A DNA stretch of 64,000 nucleotides from Christiangramia flava JLT2011 (GCF_001951155.1 NZ_CP016359.1:1326001-1390000), one strand, 5' to 3'; positions 17,567 through 27,616 are shown, counted from the first letter of the stretch. Notes: generated by a model from the sequence alone, not told the origin. Numbers and translations: made by a program.

Positions 17567-20380
17567 TCAAACTACAATATTGACGATTTTACCCGGAACA
17601 ACTATTACTTTTTTAGGGGTTGATCCTTCAAGTTGATTTTTTGTTCTTTCGTCATCAAGGATCGCTTTTTCGATTTCATCTTTACTCATATCCAGCGGCA
17701 ATTCCATCGTAAAACGCATTTTTCCATTGAAGGAAACAGGATAATTTTTCTTGCTCTCCACCAGAAATTTTTCATCAAAAACAGGATATTCCGCAAAAAC
17801 AACCGATTCGGTGTTCCCTAATTTTGAATATAGTTCTTCCGCGATATGTGGAGCATAAGGTGCGATCAAAATAGCCAACGGCTCCAATACTTCACGACTG
17901 CTGCATTTTTGAGCGGTTAGCTCATTCACACAGATCATAAAAGTGGAAACCGATGTATTAAAGCTGAAATTCTCAATATCCTCAGTTACCTTTTTGATCG
18001 TTTTATGCAATGTCTTTAAAGAATCGGCCGAAGCTTTTTCATCAGAAACTGAAAATTCGTCTCCGTTATGATATAATTTCCAAAGCTTCTTCAGAAAATT
18101 ATGAACTCCCGTGATCCCGGCGGTATTCCATGGTTTCGCCTGTTCCAGCGGACCAAGGAACATCTCGTACATTCTCAAGGTATCTGCGCCATAATCCTCA
18201 CAAATATCATCTGGATTCACCACATTGTATTTGGACTTGGACATTTTTTCGACTTCTCTGCCAACTACATATTTACCATCTTCGGTCAGAAATTTAGCAT
18301 CCTGAAATTCAGGTCGCCAATTTTTAAAACCTTCTATATCCAGTTCATCTGAAGAATTTACCAAAGAAACATCGGCATGGATAGGCTGCACACTATTACC
18401 ATTAATCTGATTTTTGGAAACGAAGACATTCTCACCTTCCAGCCTGTAAACAAACGCTGAAGTTCCCAAAATCATCCCCTGGTTGATCAGTTTTTTAAAT
18501 GGTTCTTCCACCGTTAAATATCCGCGGTCATGCAAAAACTTTGTCCAGAATCGAGAATACAGTAAGTGGCCAGTGGCGTGCTCGCTTCCTCCAATATACA
18601 GATCAACATTCTCCCAGTATTTCTGCGCTTCTTCAGAAACAAATTCACCGTCGTTATGAGGATCCATATATCTGAACAAATACCAGCTACTTCCAGCCCA
18701 TCCCGGCATGGTATTCAGCTCTAGTGGAAAAATAGTTTGATGATCGATCTTATCATTCGAAACCACCTCGTGATTTTCGGTATCCCAGGCCCAGTCAGTT
18801 GCATTTCCCAGTGGCGGCTCTCCAGTCTCGGTAGGCAGGTATTTTTCCACTTCCGGAAGACGCAACGGCAAATGCTCCAATTCGATCATTTGCGGCATTC
18901 CGTTCACATAATAAACCGGGAACGGTTCACCCCAATATCGCTGGCGACTGAAAACCGCATCGCGCAACCTGTAATTTGTCTTTCCGTAACCCTGACCAGT
19001 CTTTTCCAGTTCCAGGATCACTTTATTTAAAGCTTCTTTGTATTCGAGTCCGCTAAGAAAATCGGAATTCGCGATCACCGTTCCTTCTTTCCCGGCATGT
19101 GCCTCTTCTGAAATATCGGCGTTTTTGAAGATATTATGAATCGGCAGATCGAAATGCTTTGCAAAGTCGTAATCACGCTGGTCCCCACAAGGAACTGCCA
19201 TCACGGCTCCTGTTCCGTATCCCGCCAAAACATAATCCCCGATCCAGATCGGTACCGGTTCTTTGGTAAAAGGATGTTCGGCATAAGCACCGGTGAATAC
19301 TCCGGAGATAGTCTTTACATCGGCCATTCGGTCGCGCTCACTTCGTTTGGCGGTCGCTTCAATATATGCTTCGACTTCCGCCTTTTGTTCTTCGGAAGTT
19401 ATTTTTTTAACTAAATCATGTTCCGGAGCAAGCGTCATAAAAGTCACTCCGAAGATGGTATCTGGGCGGGTCGTGAAAACCTCAAATTTCTCCTCGGTAT
19501 TCATGATCTTGAATTCCACCTGCGCTCCAACCGATTTCCCGATCCAGTTACGCTGACTTTCCTTCAGACTCTCGGTCCAATCAATTTTATTTAAATCCTG
19601 AAGCAGTCTTTCAGCAAAAGCCGAAATTCTCATGCTCCACTGAGTCATTTTTTTCCTAATAACAGGATAACCTCCACGCTCCGAAACACCATTTACGATC
19701 TCATCATTTGCCAGAACTGTTCCCAATTGCGGACACCAGTTCACTTCGGTTTCCGCTAAATAGGTCAGGCGATATTTCAATAAAATGCGCTGCTTTTCTT
19801 CTTCAGAAAAACCATTCCAGTCTGACGCTGAAAATTCTTCGATATCATCATCGCAGGCAGCATTCACACGGCTATTTCCTTCCGCAGCAAACAGTTCAAT
19901 AAGTTCAGAAATTGGCCTGGACTTCTCAGCTTCCTGGTCGTACCAGCTTTCAAAAAGCTGAATAAAGATCCACTGCGTCCATTTATAATATTCTGGATTA
20001 CTGGTACGCACCTCCCGACTCCAGTCAAAAGAAAAACCAATCTTATCCAGCTGCTCGCGATAGCGATTGATATTCTTCTCGGTCGTCAAAGCCGGATGCT
20101 GACCCGTCTGGATCGCATACTGCTCTGCAGGAAGACCAAAACTGTCATAGCCCTGCGGATGCAACACATTGAAGCCTTTATGGCGCTTGAAACGGGCATA
20201 GATGTCACTGGCGATATACCCAAGCGGGTGACCCACGTGAAGACCAGCTCCCGAAGGATACGGAAACATGTCCAGCACGTAATATTTTGGTTTATCAGAA
20301 CTGTTCGAAGCCTGGAAAGTCTGGTTTTCGGCCCAGTATTTCTGCCATTTCTCCTCGATCTTATTGAAATCGTATCTCAT
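17567..20380 (-). CDS. leuS: Leucyl-tRNA synthetase
   Basis: 937 residues from the Met of [16 protein letters not shown]; a reading 7 residues longer is unlikely since the family starts here. This class I synthetase charges tRNA-Leu. The HIGH-type motif HVGH is at residues 48-51, a large CP1 editing domain follows ([32 protein letters not shown]), then the leucine-specific region, KMSKS near residue 710 ([12 protein letters not shown]), and the anticodon-binding helical domain. The C-terminus is complete. Its leader contains a dispersed palindromic repeat. Confidence 0.97.
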   Translation of the reverse strand: MRYDFNKIEEKWQKYWAENQTFQASNSSDKPKYYVLDMFPYPSGAGLHVGHPLGYIASDIYARFKRHKGFNVLHPQGYDSFGLPAEQYAIQTGQHPALTTEKNINRYREQLDKIGFSFDWSREVRTSNPEYYKWTQWIFIQLFESWYDQEAEKSRPISELIELFAAEGNSRVNAACDDDIEEFSASDWNGFSEEEKQRILLKYRLTYLAETEVNWCPQLGTVLANDEIVNGVSERGGYPVIRKKMTQWSMRISAFAERLLQDLNKIDWTESLKESQRNWIGKSVGAQVEFKIMNTEEKFEVFTTRPDTIFGVTFMTLAPEHDLVKKITSEEQKAEVEAYIEATAKRSERDRMADVKTISGVFTGAYAEHPFTKEPVPIWIGDYVLAGYGTGAVMAVPCGDQRDYDFAKHFDLPIHNIFKNADISEEAHAGKEGTVIANSDFLSGLEYKEALNKVILELEKTGQGYGKTNYRLRDAVFSRQRYWGEPFPVYYVNGMPQMIELEHLPLRLPEVEKYLPTETGEPPLGNATDWAWDTENHEVVSNDKIDHQTIFPLELNTMPGWAGSSWYLFRYMDPHNDGEFVSEEAQKYWENVDLYIGGSEHATGHLLYSRFWTKFLHDRGYLTVEEPFKKLINQGMILGTSAFVYRLEGENVFVSKNQINGNSVQPIHADVSLVNSSDELDIEGFKNWRPEFQDAKFLTEDGKYVVGREVEKMSKSKYNVVNPDDICEDYGADTLRMYEMFLGPLEQAKPWNTAGITGVHNFLKKLWKLYHNGDEFSVSDEKASADSLKTLHKTIKKVTEDIENFSFNTSVSTFMICVNELTAQKCSSREVLEPLAILIAPYAPHIAEELYSKLGNTESVVFAEYPVFDEKFLVESKKNYPVSFNGKMRFTMELPLDMSKDEIEKAILDDERTKNQLEGSTPKKVIVVPGKIVNIVV

Positions 20381-20404
20381 TTTATTTTTAGTCTTAAGCA
20401 ATTG

Positions 20405-20484
20405 GCGTCATTGCGAGCGAAGCGTAGCAATCTCTAAAAATCGGGATTGCTTAAGTCATGATCCCTCCTTCGCAATGACAACGT
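20405..20484. repeat. Dispersed palindromic repeat in the leuS leader
   Basis: An imperfect palindrome opens with CGTCATTGCGAGCGAAGC and closes with CTTCGCAATGACAACG, with inner arms TAGCAATC and GATTGCTTA. This sequence type recurs between genes in many bacterial genomes. It lies between the predicted -7 element and the start of leuS, so it would be transcribed as a hairpin in the 5' leader. Confidence 0.7.
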
Positions 20485-20505
20485 AGCCTGATTAGAACTT
20501 GCCTG

Positions 20506-20513
20506 CAAAAATA
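20506..20513 (-). promoter_or_regulatory. Predicted -7 element for leuS
   Basis: On the minus strand the sequence reads TATTTTTG, matching TAnnTTTG. I see no TTG at the ideal upstream spacing, so this is a moderate call. It places the palindromic repeat inside the leuS leader. Confidence 0.45.
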
Positions 20514-20549
20514 CAATTTTAAACCACTTAGAAAGAATGATTCAGCAGT

Positions 20550-21482
20550 CTATTTGGAGGTGTTTCGAGCCTGGTTTTCCATAGGTTTCAGGCATTCGTA
20601 GATCAATTTATTGGCCGGAGTTTCGATTCCAAGTTTCTCGCCTTCTTTGACAATATAGCCATTAAAATTTTCCAGTTCGGAAGGTTTTCCCTGCATGATA
20701 TCCCGTTGTGTGGAAGCCGTGGTGCCCTCGGGTTGCGCGTTGATGATCTCAAAAGTTTTCTGAAAATGTTCTTCGGAAAGCGGAATACCTTTCGCATTGG
20801 CAACCGCAATCATTTCCCGCGCAGTTTTTTGCATGAGATCATATAAATAGTCGCTTTCCCTGATCTTATCAATACTCACACGGGTGAGACCGCCAATTCC
20901 GCTAACCGTGCAGATAAAAAGAAATTTTTTCCAGATCTCCAGCTGAATATTTTCAGCAATCGAGTTACTGATCCCGGCATTCTCAAACACCTGATGAACC
21001 TCCTGAACTCTTTCGGTTTTCACGTTGTCGATCTCGCCAAAAGTAATTCTCGGTTCATAAGCGGCGTGTTTGATCTTTCCTGGTTTTTCGATATAACTAA
21101 TGATAAAACAAAGTCCGGCCAGTACATTTTTCTTCGGAAGAATTTCCAGCAGTTTTTCGGCGTTATCGGCACCATTTTGCAGTGGTAATACCATGGTTTT
21201 ATCACCGATTACCGACTTAATTTCCGAAGCAACCTGCGGAATTTGCCAGGATTTCACTCCAAGAATGACGAGATCTGGCGTTTCCACTTCCGATAGATCA
21301 TCAGTTGCCAATTTTGGATGAATGGTAAAAGTCTCATCAATACTTTCAATTTCGAGTCCGTCTTTCCTGATCGCCTCCAGGTGTTTCCCCCTGGCGATCA
21401 TCGTTACCTCATAACCAGCTTTTGCCAGTTTTCCACCAAAATAGCCACCTACACCGCCAACACCGTAAATCAATATTTTCAT
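20550..21482 (-). CDS. panE: 2-dehydropantoate 2-reductase family (ketopantoate reductase)
   Basis: 310 residues, full length. The Rossmann motif GVGGVGGYFGGKLA lies at residues 7-20, followed by the NADPH-binding R of MIARGKH. The catalytic Lys region is ELEIWKKFLFICTVSG-like (QLEIWKKFLF), and the C-terminal ApbA/PanE_C domain ends with N, E and S residues typical of the pantoate site (LENFNGYIVKEGEKLG). It probably reduces ketopantoate to pantoate for coenzyme A synthesis; related reductases act on other 2-keto acids, so the symbol is provisional. It appears monocistronic and divergent from ftsX. Confidence 0.8.
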   Translation of the reverse strand: MKILIYGVGGVGGYFGGKLAKAGYEVTMIARGKHLEAIRKDGLEIESIDETFTIHPKLATDDLSEVETPDLVILGVKSWQIPQVASEIKSVIGDKTMVLPLQNGADNAEKLLEILPKKNVLAGLCFIISYIEKPGKIKHAAYEPRITFGEIDNVKTERVQEVHQVFENAGISNSIAENIQLEIWKKFLFICTVSGIGGLTRVSIDKIRESDYLYDLMQKTAREMIAVANAKGIPLSEEHFQKTFEIINAQPEGTTASTQRDIMQGKPSELENFNGYIVKEGEKLGIETPANKLIYECLKPMENQARNTSK

Positions 21483-21669
21483 AACCTGTTTTTCCCAAAT
21501 TTATGCAGAATTCCAAACTTTACATGCCTGGAAAATTCCTGAAAAGCACCTTCAGGCTTTAATAAAACCTGTAAAATTTCCTCTGAAAGAATAAAACCGA
21601 AACTTTCAGCGTTTTAAAGACCGGGAAAGCTGAACTTTCTTATTTTTACAAAAAATCTGCAGTCTCTTT

Positions 21670-22548
21670 ATGACCACATCTTTCGAAAGATATCAGAAAC
21701 GCCGACTCATATCTTCCTATTTTTCAGTGATTATCAGTATTTCGTTAGTCCTTTTCTTATTGGGAATTCTAGGGCTTTTAGTGTTGAATACGAAAAAGGT
21801 GGCTGATCATTTCAAGGAACAGATCGCGCTGACGGTATACCTGAAAGATAACGCGAAAGACGTGGAAATCGAACAGCTGAAAAAAAGCCTGGCGATGGCC
21901 GATTATACCAAATCAACCAATTATGTTTCCAAGGAGCAGGCAGCCGAGCAACATAGCGAAGATATTGGCGAGGATTTTATGGACTTCCTGGGCTACAACC
22001 CGCTGCAAAATTCCATTGACATATTCATGAACGCCGATTACGTTTCTTCCAAACAGGTCGACTCGATCGCCAGCGGACTTGCAGAAAAGAATTTTGTAGA
22101 TGATGTGGTGTACGATAAACCGCTAATTTCGCTACTGAACGAAAATGTGCGAAAAATAAGCCTATGGGTTTTGGTAGCCAGCGCCTTATTTACTTTTATC
22201 GCGGTGCTTCTGATCAACAGCTCCATCAGGCTTTCGGTCTACTCCAAGAGATTTACGATCAAAACCATGCAGATGGTGGGTGCCACCAAGGGATTTATTC
22301 GGAAGCCATTCATCTGGCAGAGTATGAAATTGGGGCTGGTAGGTTCGATTGTGGCGATCATCGGTATGGCGGGAGTGCTGTATTACCTGAACGACAGTTT
22401 TCGAGAACTGGATCTGCTGGGTGATGTCAAAATGCTCACGGTCCTTTTCGTCGGAATTTTGGTTGCGGGAATTGTCATTACCTGGATCAGCACCTATTTT
22501 GCCACCTCCAGATTCCTGAACCTGCAAACAGATGAATTGTATTATTAG
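21670..22548 (+). CDS. ftsX: Cell-division permease FtsX
   Basis: 292 residues with the FtsX layout. There is a short cytoplasmic N-terminus, TM1 (about 20-42), an extracellular domain (about 45-165) and three further TM helices (about 170-195, 220-245, 260-282). The C-terminal permease motif TIKTMQMVGATKGFIRKPFIWQ is the FtsX-type loop that contacts FtsE. FtsEX couples ATP binding to activation of periplasmic amidases during division. ftsE is not adjacent in this window. It is the first gene of a long plus-strand run through DUF3098, uppP and truB. Confidence 0.93.
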   Translation: MTTSFERYQKRRLISSYFSVIISISLVLFLLGILGLLVLNTKKVADHFKEQIALTVYLKDNAKDVEIEQLKKSLAMADYTKSTNYVSKEQAAEQHSEDIGEDFMDFLGYNPLQNSIDIFMNADYVSSKQVDSIASGLAEKNFVDDVVYDKPLISLLNENVRKISLWVLVASALFTFIAVLLINSSIRLSVYSKRFTIKTMQMVGATKGFIRKPFIWQSMKLGLVGSIVAIIGMAGVLYYLNDSFRELDLLGDVKMLTVLFVGILVAGIVITWISTYFATSRFLNLQTDELYY

Positions 22549-22575
22549 CTTCCACTGAAGCAAAAAGATATTAAA

Positions 22576-22836
22576 ATGAGTGAACAACAGCATCGAAACA
22601 GTTTTAACACCGGCTTCGTGTTCGGAAAAAAGAACTACAATTTTATGCTAATAGGTCTGGGCGTGATCGCGCTGGGATTTATTTTGATGGCCGGTGGCGG
22701 CAGTGAAGATCCCAATGAATTCAGCGATGCGATCTACAACTTCCAGCGAATTCGCCTGGCTCCCGCACTGGTATTGATCGGTTTTGGGATCGAAGCCTAT
22801 GCCATTTTGTTGAATCCGGATAAAAAGAAGCACTAA
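22576..22836 (+). CDS. DUF3098 small membrane protein
   Basis: 86 residues with two transmembrane helices (NFMLIGLGVIALGFILMAGG and LAPALVLIGFGIEAYAIL) separated by the loop GGSEDPNEFSDAIYNFQRIR. The family occurs almost always between ftsX and uppP in Bacteroidota. That position suggests a link with the cell envelope or lipid carrier recycling, but no activity is known. It lies 28 bases after ftsX and 1 base before the uppP start. Confidence 0.88.
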   Translation: MSEQQHRNSFNTGFVFGKKNYNFMLIGLGVIALGFILMAGGGSEDPNEFSDAIYNFQRIRLAPALVLIGFGIEAYAILLNPDKKKH

Positions 22837-22837
22837 G

Positions 22838-23632
22838 TTGGACGCATTAGACGCCGCGATCCTTGGAGTCATCCAGGGACTTACCGAATTTTTACCCGTT
22901 TCTTCCAGCGGTCACCTGGAACTTGGAAAAGCCATTCTTGGAGACCTGAGCGTACCGGAAGAATCGCTGCTTTTCACCGTTATCCTGCATTTTGCAACTG
23001 CCTTGAGCACACTGGTAGTTTTCAGAAAAGATGTTTGGGAGATCTTAAGCGGTTTGCTACAGTTTAAATGGAACGAAGAAACGCAATTTTCTCTCAAGAT
23101 CATTATTTCCATGATCCCGGCCGCGGTGATCGGAGTGCTTTTTGAAAGCGAACTGGAATCATTGTTCAGCGGCAATATCATTTTTGTTGGATTTATGCTA
23201 CTCATTACCGCCCTGTTGCTGTGGCTGGCAGATAAAGCCAAAAACACGGGAAAATCAGTAAGTTATTCCAATGCTTTCGTGATTGGCGTTTCTCAGGCCA
23301 TTGCGATGCTTCCCGGAATTTCCAGGAGTGGCGCTACCATTTCCACTTCCGTACTACTGGGAAATGACAAAACAAAAGCCGCCAGGTTTTCGTTTTTAAT
23401 GGTCGTTCCACTGATCTTCGGAAAGATCGCCAAAGACCTTTTGAGCGGAGAACTTTTGCACAGCAACGTAGGATTTGCTCCACTCGCCATTGGCTTTGTC
23501 GCTGCCTTTCTTGCCGGTCTTGCCGCCTGTACCTGGATGATCGCCCTGGTAAAACGAAGCAAACTTTCGTGGTTTGCTATTTACTGTTTTGTAGTGGGGC
23601 TGATAGCCATTATTTTTGCGTATGCGCAATAA
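22838..23632 (+). CDS. uppP: Undecaprenyl-diphosphatase UppP
   Basis: 264 residues and about eight membrane helices. It dephosphorylates undecaprenyl diphosphate to recycle the carrier lipid for peptidoglycan and other envelope polymers. Conserved motifs are QGLTEFLPVSSSGHLELG (residues 13-30, with catalytic Glu) and PGISRSGATIS with the essential Arg. I use the TTG at 22838, which gives the family's usual N-terminus (MDALDAAILGVIQG) directly after the DUF3098 stop. The 3' end overlaps the truB start by 11 bases. Confidence 0.95.
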   Translation: MDALDAAILGVIQGLTEFLPVSSSGHLELGKAILGDLSVPEESLLFTVILHFATALSTLVVFRKDVWEILSGLLQFKWNEETQFSLKIIISMIPAAVIGVLFESELESLFSGNIIFVGFMLLITALLLWLADKAKNTGKSVSYSNAFVIGVSQAIAMLPGISRSGATISTSVLLGNDKTKAARFSFLMVVPLIFGKIAKDLLSGELLHSNVGFAPLAIGFVAAFLAGLAACTWMIALVKRSKLSWFAIYCFVVGLIAIIFAYAQ

Positions 23633-24338
23633 GGAACTCACGGCTGAAGATTTTAAAACTGGCCAAATCTTACTCATCGACAAACCACTGCACTGGACCT
23701 CGTTCCAGGTAGTGAACAAAGTTCGCTGGTTAATAAGAAAACGTCATCATATTAAGAAGATAAAGGTCGGGCATGCCGGAACATTGGATCCGCTTGCCAC
23801 CGGGCTCCTGATCATCTGCACGGGAAAATTTACCAAAACGATTCCGGAATTACAGGGACAGATCAAGGAATATACCGGCACTATCACTCTGGGATCAACA
23901 ACACCCTCTTTTGATCTTGAAACCGAAATCGATCAGCACTATCCCACCGATCATATTACCGAAGAACTACTTCAGCAGACTGTGGAAAAATTCAGCGGCG
24001 AGATAGAACAAACACCACCGGTTTTCTCAGCTTTAAAGAAAGACGGAAAACGGCTTTATGAATATGCTCGTAAAGGTGAGGAAGTGGAAGTTTCAAAACG
24101 CAAAATTGAAATTTCGGAATTTGAAATAAATACTTCGGCTTTCCCGGAGATCGGCTTCCGCGTGGTTTGCAGTAAGGGAACATATATTCGTAGCCTCGCA
24201 CACGAATTTGGGCAGGCACTCCACAGTGGCGCTCATCTTTCCGAATTAAGAAGGACCAAAATTGGCGATTATTCCGTAGAAAACGGAATGGACATTGCAT
24301 CATTTGAAAATTCATTACCTTCACGGGAACAGGATTGA
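23622..24338 (+). CDS. truB: tRNA pseudouridine-55 synthase TruB
   Basis: 238 residues from the ATG at 23622; a TTG two codons earlier is less likely. It converts U55 of the tRNA T-loop to pseudouridine. The catalytic Asp is D56 in VGHAGTLDPLATGLL, followed by TKTIPELQGQIKEYTGTITLG, TPPVFSALKKDGKRLYEYAR and GTYIRSLAHEFG. It overlaps the end of uppP by 11 bases, so it is translated in the same operon. Confidence 0.96.
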   Translation: MRNKELTAEDFKTGQILLIDKPLHWTSFQVVNKVRWLIRKRHHIKKIKVGHAGTLDPLATGLLIICTGKFTKTIPELQGQIKEYTGTITLGSTTPSFDLETEIDQHYPTDHITEELLQQTVEKFSGEIEQTPPVFSALKKDGKRLYEYARKGEEVEVSKRKIEISEFEINTSAFPEIGFRVVCSKGTYIRSLAHEFGQALHSGAHLSELRRTKIGDYSVENGMDIASFENSLPSREQD

Positions 24339-24360
24339 TCCCCGGAACGGTACGGTTTAT

Positions 24361-25077
24361 ATGGATTTTTTTGACAAGCATAAAGCCCTGATCATTACTT
24401 CACTGATTTTTGCGGTGCTGTTGCTATCACTCTACAACCTGAATCTTTCCAATCGTAACCGGGAAGCCGCTGAAATGCTGGTAGATCTCGAGCAGTTCAA
24501 AACCATGGAAGAACAGGAACCTGAAAAAGCTCCGGAAACCGAAAAACAGCCTCAGAATACCCGAAAAATTCAGACCAACCGGGCATTCAACGAAAATAAA
24601 GCCGAGCGTGAGGCTGATATGGACAACAGGTTGAACGAAATTTTCGAAAAGAACAGCGCCCAGCAGGAAGAGCTGGAAAACGAGAGCACTTCGGCTTCTG
24701 AAGGAAATTATTCCGTCAGGAAAAAGAATGCTACTAAAAAACAAACTGCTTCCGAAGGAGCTGATCAAACTAAAAACCTGGGCCAGAAATCAGCTGCTTA
24801 CGACTACAGCTCGATCTCCTTTAGCCTCAAAGGCAGGAACGCCGTGAAGATCCCGAATCCTGTTTATACCTGTGACCAGGCCGGGAAGATCGTGGTTAAT
24901 ATTACGGTTAACGAAGCCGGAGCAGTGACAGATGCCGCGATCAATAAAGGCAGTTCCTCGTCGAACAATGAATGCCTTACCGAGCGCGCACTGCAATATG
25001 CTTTGGGCGCCAGGTTTACCCGCCTGAATGGTCAAAATGGCCAAATTGGTACTATTACTTACTATTTTAAATCTTAG
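24361..25077 (+). CDS. TonB-like energy-transducer protein
   Basis: 238 residues from the ATG at 24361; a longer frame beginning inside truB is not credible. A short cytoplasmic start, one TM helix (about 11-28, ALIITSLIFAVLLLSLYNL) and a long charged Glu/Lys/Gln linker with few prolines lead to a C-terminal TonB/TolA-type domain (about 155-238: GKIVVNITVNEAGAVTDAAI, CLTERALQYALGARF). Two cysteines in that domain could form a disulfide. It probably spans the periplasm and energises an outer-membrane receptor or serves an envelope complex. It lacks the classic proline-rich linker, so I give no symbol. Confidence 0.75.
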   Translation: MDFFDKHKALIITSLIFAVLLLSLYNLNLSNRNREAAEMLVDLEQFKTMEEQEPEKAPETEKQPQNTRKIQTNRAFNENKAEREADMDNRLNEIFEKNSAQQEELENESTSASEGNYSVRKKNATKKQTASEGADQTKNLGQKSAAYDYSSISFSLKGRNAVKIPNPVYTCDQAGKIVVNITVNEAGAVTDAAINKGSSSSNNECLTERALQYALGARFTRLNGQNGQIGTITYYFKS

Positions 25078-25079
25078 AT

Positions 25080-25676
25080 ATGGATGATTTGAATCGCTGT
25101 GGCTGGTGCGTTGGCGACCCGCTGTACGAGGCGTACCACGATGAGGAATGGGGAGTCCCGGTACTGGATGACGAAACCCTATTCAAATTTCTGACGCTGG
25201 AAACGTTCCAGGCCGGTCTTAGCTGGATCACAGTCCTGCGGAAAAGGCAGAATTTCAGGGAAGCTTTCGATCATTTTGATTACCGAAAGATCGCCACCTA
25301 CGACGAAACAAAAATTGCTGAATTAATGGATAATGCCGGGATCATCAGGAACCAGATGAAGATCCGGGCGGCCGTGACCAATGCCGCTGCTTTTATGAAG
25401 GTTCAGGATGAATTTGGCAGTTTTAGCAAGTATATCTGGCAGTTTGTGGATTACCAACCCATTCAGAACGATATTCCATACTATAAAGAGGCGCCGGCGA
25501 CTACCGAACTAAGTGACCAGATCAGCAAAGACCTGAAAAAACGCGGGTTCAAATTCGTGGGTTCTACCGTGATTTATGCCCACATGCAGGCGACCGGGAT
25601 GGTGAACGATCATCAGGTAGATTGTTTCAGATACAAACCTGTTCAGGACTTGGCCAAGAAAATGCAGCAGTCATGA
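25080..25676 (+). CDS. tag: DNA-3-methyladenine glycosylase I
   Basis: 198 residues, the normal size of Tag. It removes 3-methyladenine from alkylated DNA as the first step of base-excision repair. The N-terminal zinc-site Cys and His (CGWCVGD...YHDEEWGVP), the LETFQAGLSWITVLRKR helix and the C-terminal FVGSTVIYAHMQATGMVNDH...CF zinc ligands are all present. It starts 2 bases after the TonB-like gene and its stop overlaps the next start (ATGA), so it is embedded in the operon. Confidence 0.95.
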   Translation: MDDLNRCGWCVGDPLYEAYHDEEWGVPVLDDETLFKFLTLETFQAGLSWITVLRKRQNFREAFDHFDYRKIATYDETKIAELMDNAGIIRNQMKIRAAVTNAAAFMKVQDEFGSFSKYIWQFVDYQPIQNDIPYYKEAPATTELSDQISKDLKKRGFKFVGSTVIYAHMQATGMVNDHQVDCFRYKPVQDLAKKMQQS

Positions 25677-26242
25677 AAAAACTTGTCTTATTATTCCTTC
25701 TGATATCTGTTTCGGTTTTTTCACAAAATGAAAAAGCTGAAAAAGAGGAAAGTATTAACAGGACTGAAATGCCTGAAAAAGCTCAGCAGTATCTTGCTGA
25801 AAATCTTCCGCAGCATGCCAGGAAAGTCCGCTATTATTTTGAAACGGATGGCGACAGGAAAAGTTACGAAGCAAAATTTAAGTTTCAGAAGCATCGGTAC
25901 AGCGTGGAATTCAGTGCGCCGGGTCAACTGGAAGACATCGAGATCGAAGTAGATCACAACGAATTGGACGAGGAGATTTTTCAGAAGATCAGCCGGCATA
26001 TAGATCGCGAAAATGAGCGTTTCAGGATTGAAAAGATCCAGTTGCAGTTTCTGCCGGACACCACCGGAAAATTACCTCTTGAGAAAGTCGGTTTTCAGGC
26101 CCAGCCTGCCAACTACGAGCTAATCGTCGCTACGAAGAATTCGGGAAAACTGGAAAAATTCGAGATGACCTTTGATGCACAGGGAAATTTTGTAAAAAAG
26201 AGAAAAGCCACCAGAATTTCGTATGACTACCTCATTTTTTAA
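25673..26242 (+). CDS. Exported PepSY-like protein
   Basis: 189 residues from the ATG that overlaps the tag stop codon. There is a clear Sec signal peptide (MKKLVLLFLLISVSVFSQ). The rest is soluble and charged, with one and perhaps two PepSY-like (DUF2874-type) repeats: PEKAQQYLAENLPQHARKVRYYFE...YEAKFKF...YSVEFSAPGQLEDIEIEV. Periplasmic proteins of this fold often modulate proteases or envelope sensors; the role here is unknown. It is followed by the DUF2490 gene with a 20-base overlap. Confidence 0.7.
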   Translation: MKKLVLLFLLISVSVFSQNEKAEKEESINRTEMPEKAQQYLAENLPQHARKVRYYFETDGDRKSYEAKFKFQKHRYSVEFSAPGQLEDIEIEVDHNELDEEIFQKISRHIDRENERFRIEKIQLQFLPDTTGKLPLEKVGFQAQPANYELIVATKNSGKLEKFEMTFDAQGNFVKKRKATRISYDYLIF

Positions 26243-26912
26243 ATTTCTATTCTTCGGAATCTGCCTTGTTTTTATAAGTTTTCCAATGCGGGCGCAGGAT
26301 GCTTTTTCTGCCTTCCTCGAACCGGAAATTTCCATCAATTGGAACAGGCCCAATCGCTGGTCCTTCAATTTTGCATTTGGGAACCGTGATATTCTACACG
26401 AAAGGCAAGAAACGCAATTTAGCGTTCAGCATCTCGAGCTAACCCATTTTACCAGTTATGAAGTAGGCTTTTATGGCAAGCTGAGTTTGGGTTTGCGCTA
26501 CCGTTTTCGGGAAATGTTTGACAACGCTAATCATAACGAGGTACGGATTATCCAGCAATATGCACGTGAACGAAGCTTCAACCGGGTGGCTGTTGCACAT
26601 CGCTTCAGGCTGGAGGAGCGTTTTAGAGACCGAACCACTTTCAGAAACCGGTACCGTTTTTCGGTAGAATTTCCGCTGAATGGCGATCGCGTGAACCGTA
26701 ACGAATTTTTCCTGGTGACAGAAACCGAAGCTTTATGGAGTCTTGGAAAACAAGAGAAACCGTCACTAGAACAGCGATTTGGAGTAAGCCTAGGCCGCGC
26801 CATTTCCAAAGATGCCAAACTGGAACTGGGAACTGAATATCGCCTAAATGATTATATGAAGGAGACGGCCGGCGAACTTTTTATTTCCACGCAGCTCAGC
26901 ATTTCTATTTAA
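26223..26912 (+). CDS. DUF2490 outer-membrane beta-barrel protein
   Basis: 229 residues with a signal peptide cleaved after about residue 24 (FPMRAQ). Many alternating amphipathic beta strands follow (WSFNFAFGNRD, LELTHFTSYEVGFY, YRFSVEFPL, AKLELGTEYRLND) and the protein ends in a short strand with a hydrophobic end (STQLSISI), as in a small outer-membrane barrel. This matches DUF2490 of Bacteroidota. Its stop overlaps the convergent aat gene by 8 bases. Function unknown. Confidence 0.75.
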   Translation: MTTSFFKFLFFGICLVFISFPMRAQDAFSAFLEPEISINWNRPNRWSFNFAFGNRDILHERQETQFSVQHLELTHFTSYEVGFYGKLSLGLRYRFREMFDNANHNEVRIIQQYARERSFNRVAVAHRFRLEERFRDRTTFRNRYRFSVEFPLNGDRVNRNEFFLVTETEALWSLGKQEKPSLEQRFGVSLGRAISKDAKLELGTEYRLNDYMKETAGELFISTQLSISI

Positions 26913-27543
26913 GGAACTTTAAAAATTCTTCCCGCGGAATTTCACGCGCACCAAGACTTTCCAGGTGACTGGTATAAACCTGGCAATCTATAAGCTTCAC
27001 GCCTTCTCCCTGAAGTTTCTGAACGAGTTTAATAAAACCGAATTTAGAAGCATTACTCTTGTTTGAAAACATACTTTCGCCACAGAAAACTTTTTTTTTC
27101 CGAAGGTACACACCATAAAGTCCGCCAACCAGCTGCTCGCCATCCCAAACTTCCACACTCTGTACAAAACCTTCCCGGAACAGGGACGCATATTCCTTTT
27201 TGATTTCGGGCGTAATCCAGGTTCCGTCCTGGCCCTCCCGGGGCACCTGGGCACAGGCATCGATCACGGCCTCGAAATGCGCGTTGTAAGTAACCTGAAA
27301 TTTCTGCTGATTGAGATACGGGCGCATGCTTTTGGCTATTTTCAGTTCCTCGGGAAATAATACCATTCGCGGGTCTGGCGACCACCACAAAACAGGCTGT
27401 CCCTCATTGTACCAGGGAAAGATCCCTTTTTGATAGGCATTTTTTATCCGGTCTTTGTTCAGGAAACTGGTTACCGCCAAAAGGCCTTCATCATCGGCCA
27501 TCTCAACCGGCGGAAAATCGTCTTCTGGTCTTAAAAAATACAC
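26905..27543 (-). CDS. aat: Leucyl/phenylalanyl-tRNA-protein transferase
   Basis: 212 residues, typical for Aat. It adds Leu or Phe to N-terminal Arg or Lys of proteins, making them substrates of the ClpS-ClpAP N-degron pathway. Conserved parts are GIFPWYNEGQPVLWWSPDPRMVLFPEELK, TWITPEIKKEYASLFREGFVQSVEVWDG, LVGGLYGV and GESMFS...ASKFGFIKL. The C-terminus overlaps the convergent DUF2490 gene by 8 bases. Confidence 0.95.
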   Translation of the reverse strand: MYFLRPEDDFPPVEMADDEGLLAVTSFLNKDRIKNAYQKGIFPWYNEGQPVLWWSPDPRMVLFPEELKIAKSMRPYLNQQKFQVTYNAHFEAVIDACAQVPREGQDGTWITPEIKKEYASLFREGFVQSVEVWDGEQLVGGLYGVYLRKKKVFCGESMFSNKSNASKFGFIKLVQKLQGEGVKLIDCQVYTSHLESLGAREIPREEFLKFLK

Positions 27544-27564
27544 GAGAGAAATTTTTGTTGAAAA

Positions 27565-27600
27565 TAAAAAAGTCCGACCAAAACATGACCGGACTTTCTC
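27565..27600 (-). terminator. Terminator after the DUF3127 gene
   Basis: AAGTCCG (27570-27576) pairs with CGGACTT (27590-27596), preceded on the left by an A-rich stretch that gives the U-tract for leftward transcripts. It ends the flavin reductase/DUF3127 unit and lies just before the aat start. Confidence 0.75.
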
Positions 27601-27616
27601 TTAAATTCTATTATTA

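Noticed and set aside
23616..23621. TTG start two codons upstream of truB
   Set aside because: The ATG at 23622 gives a normal start and needs no rare codon.
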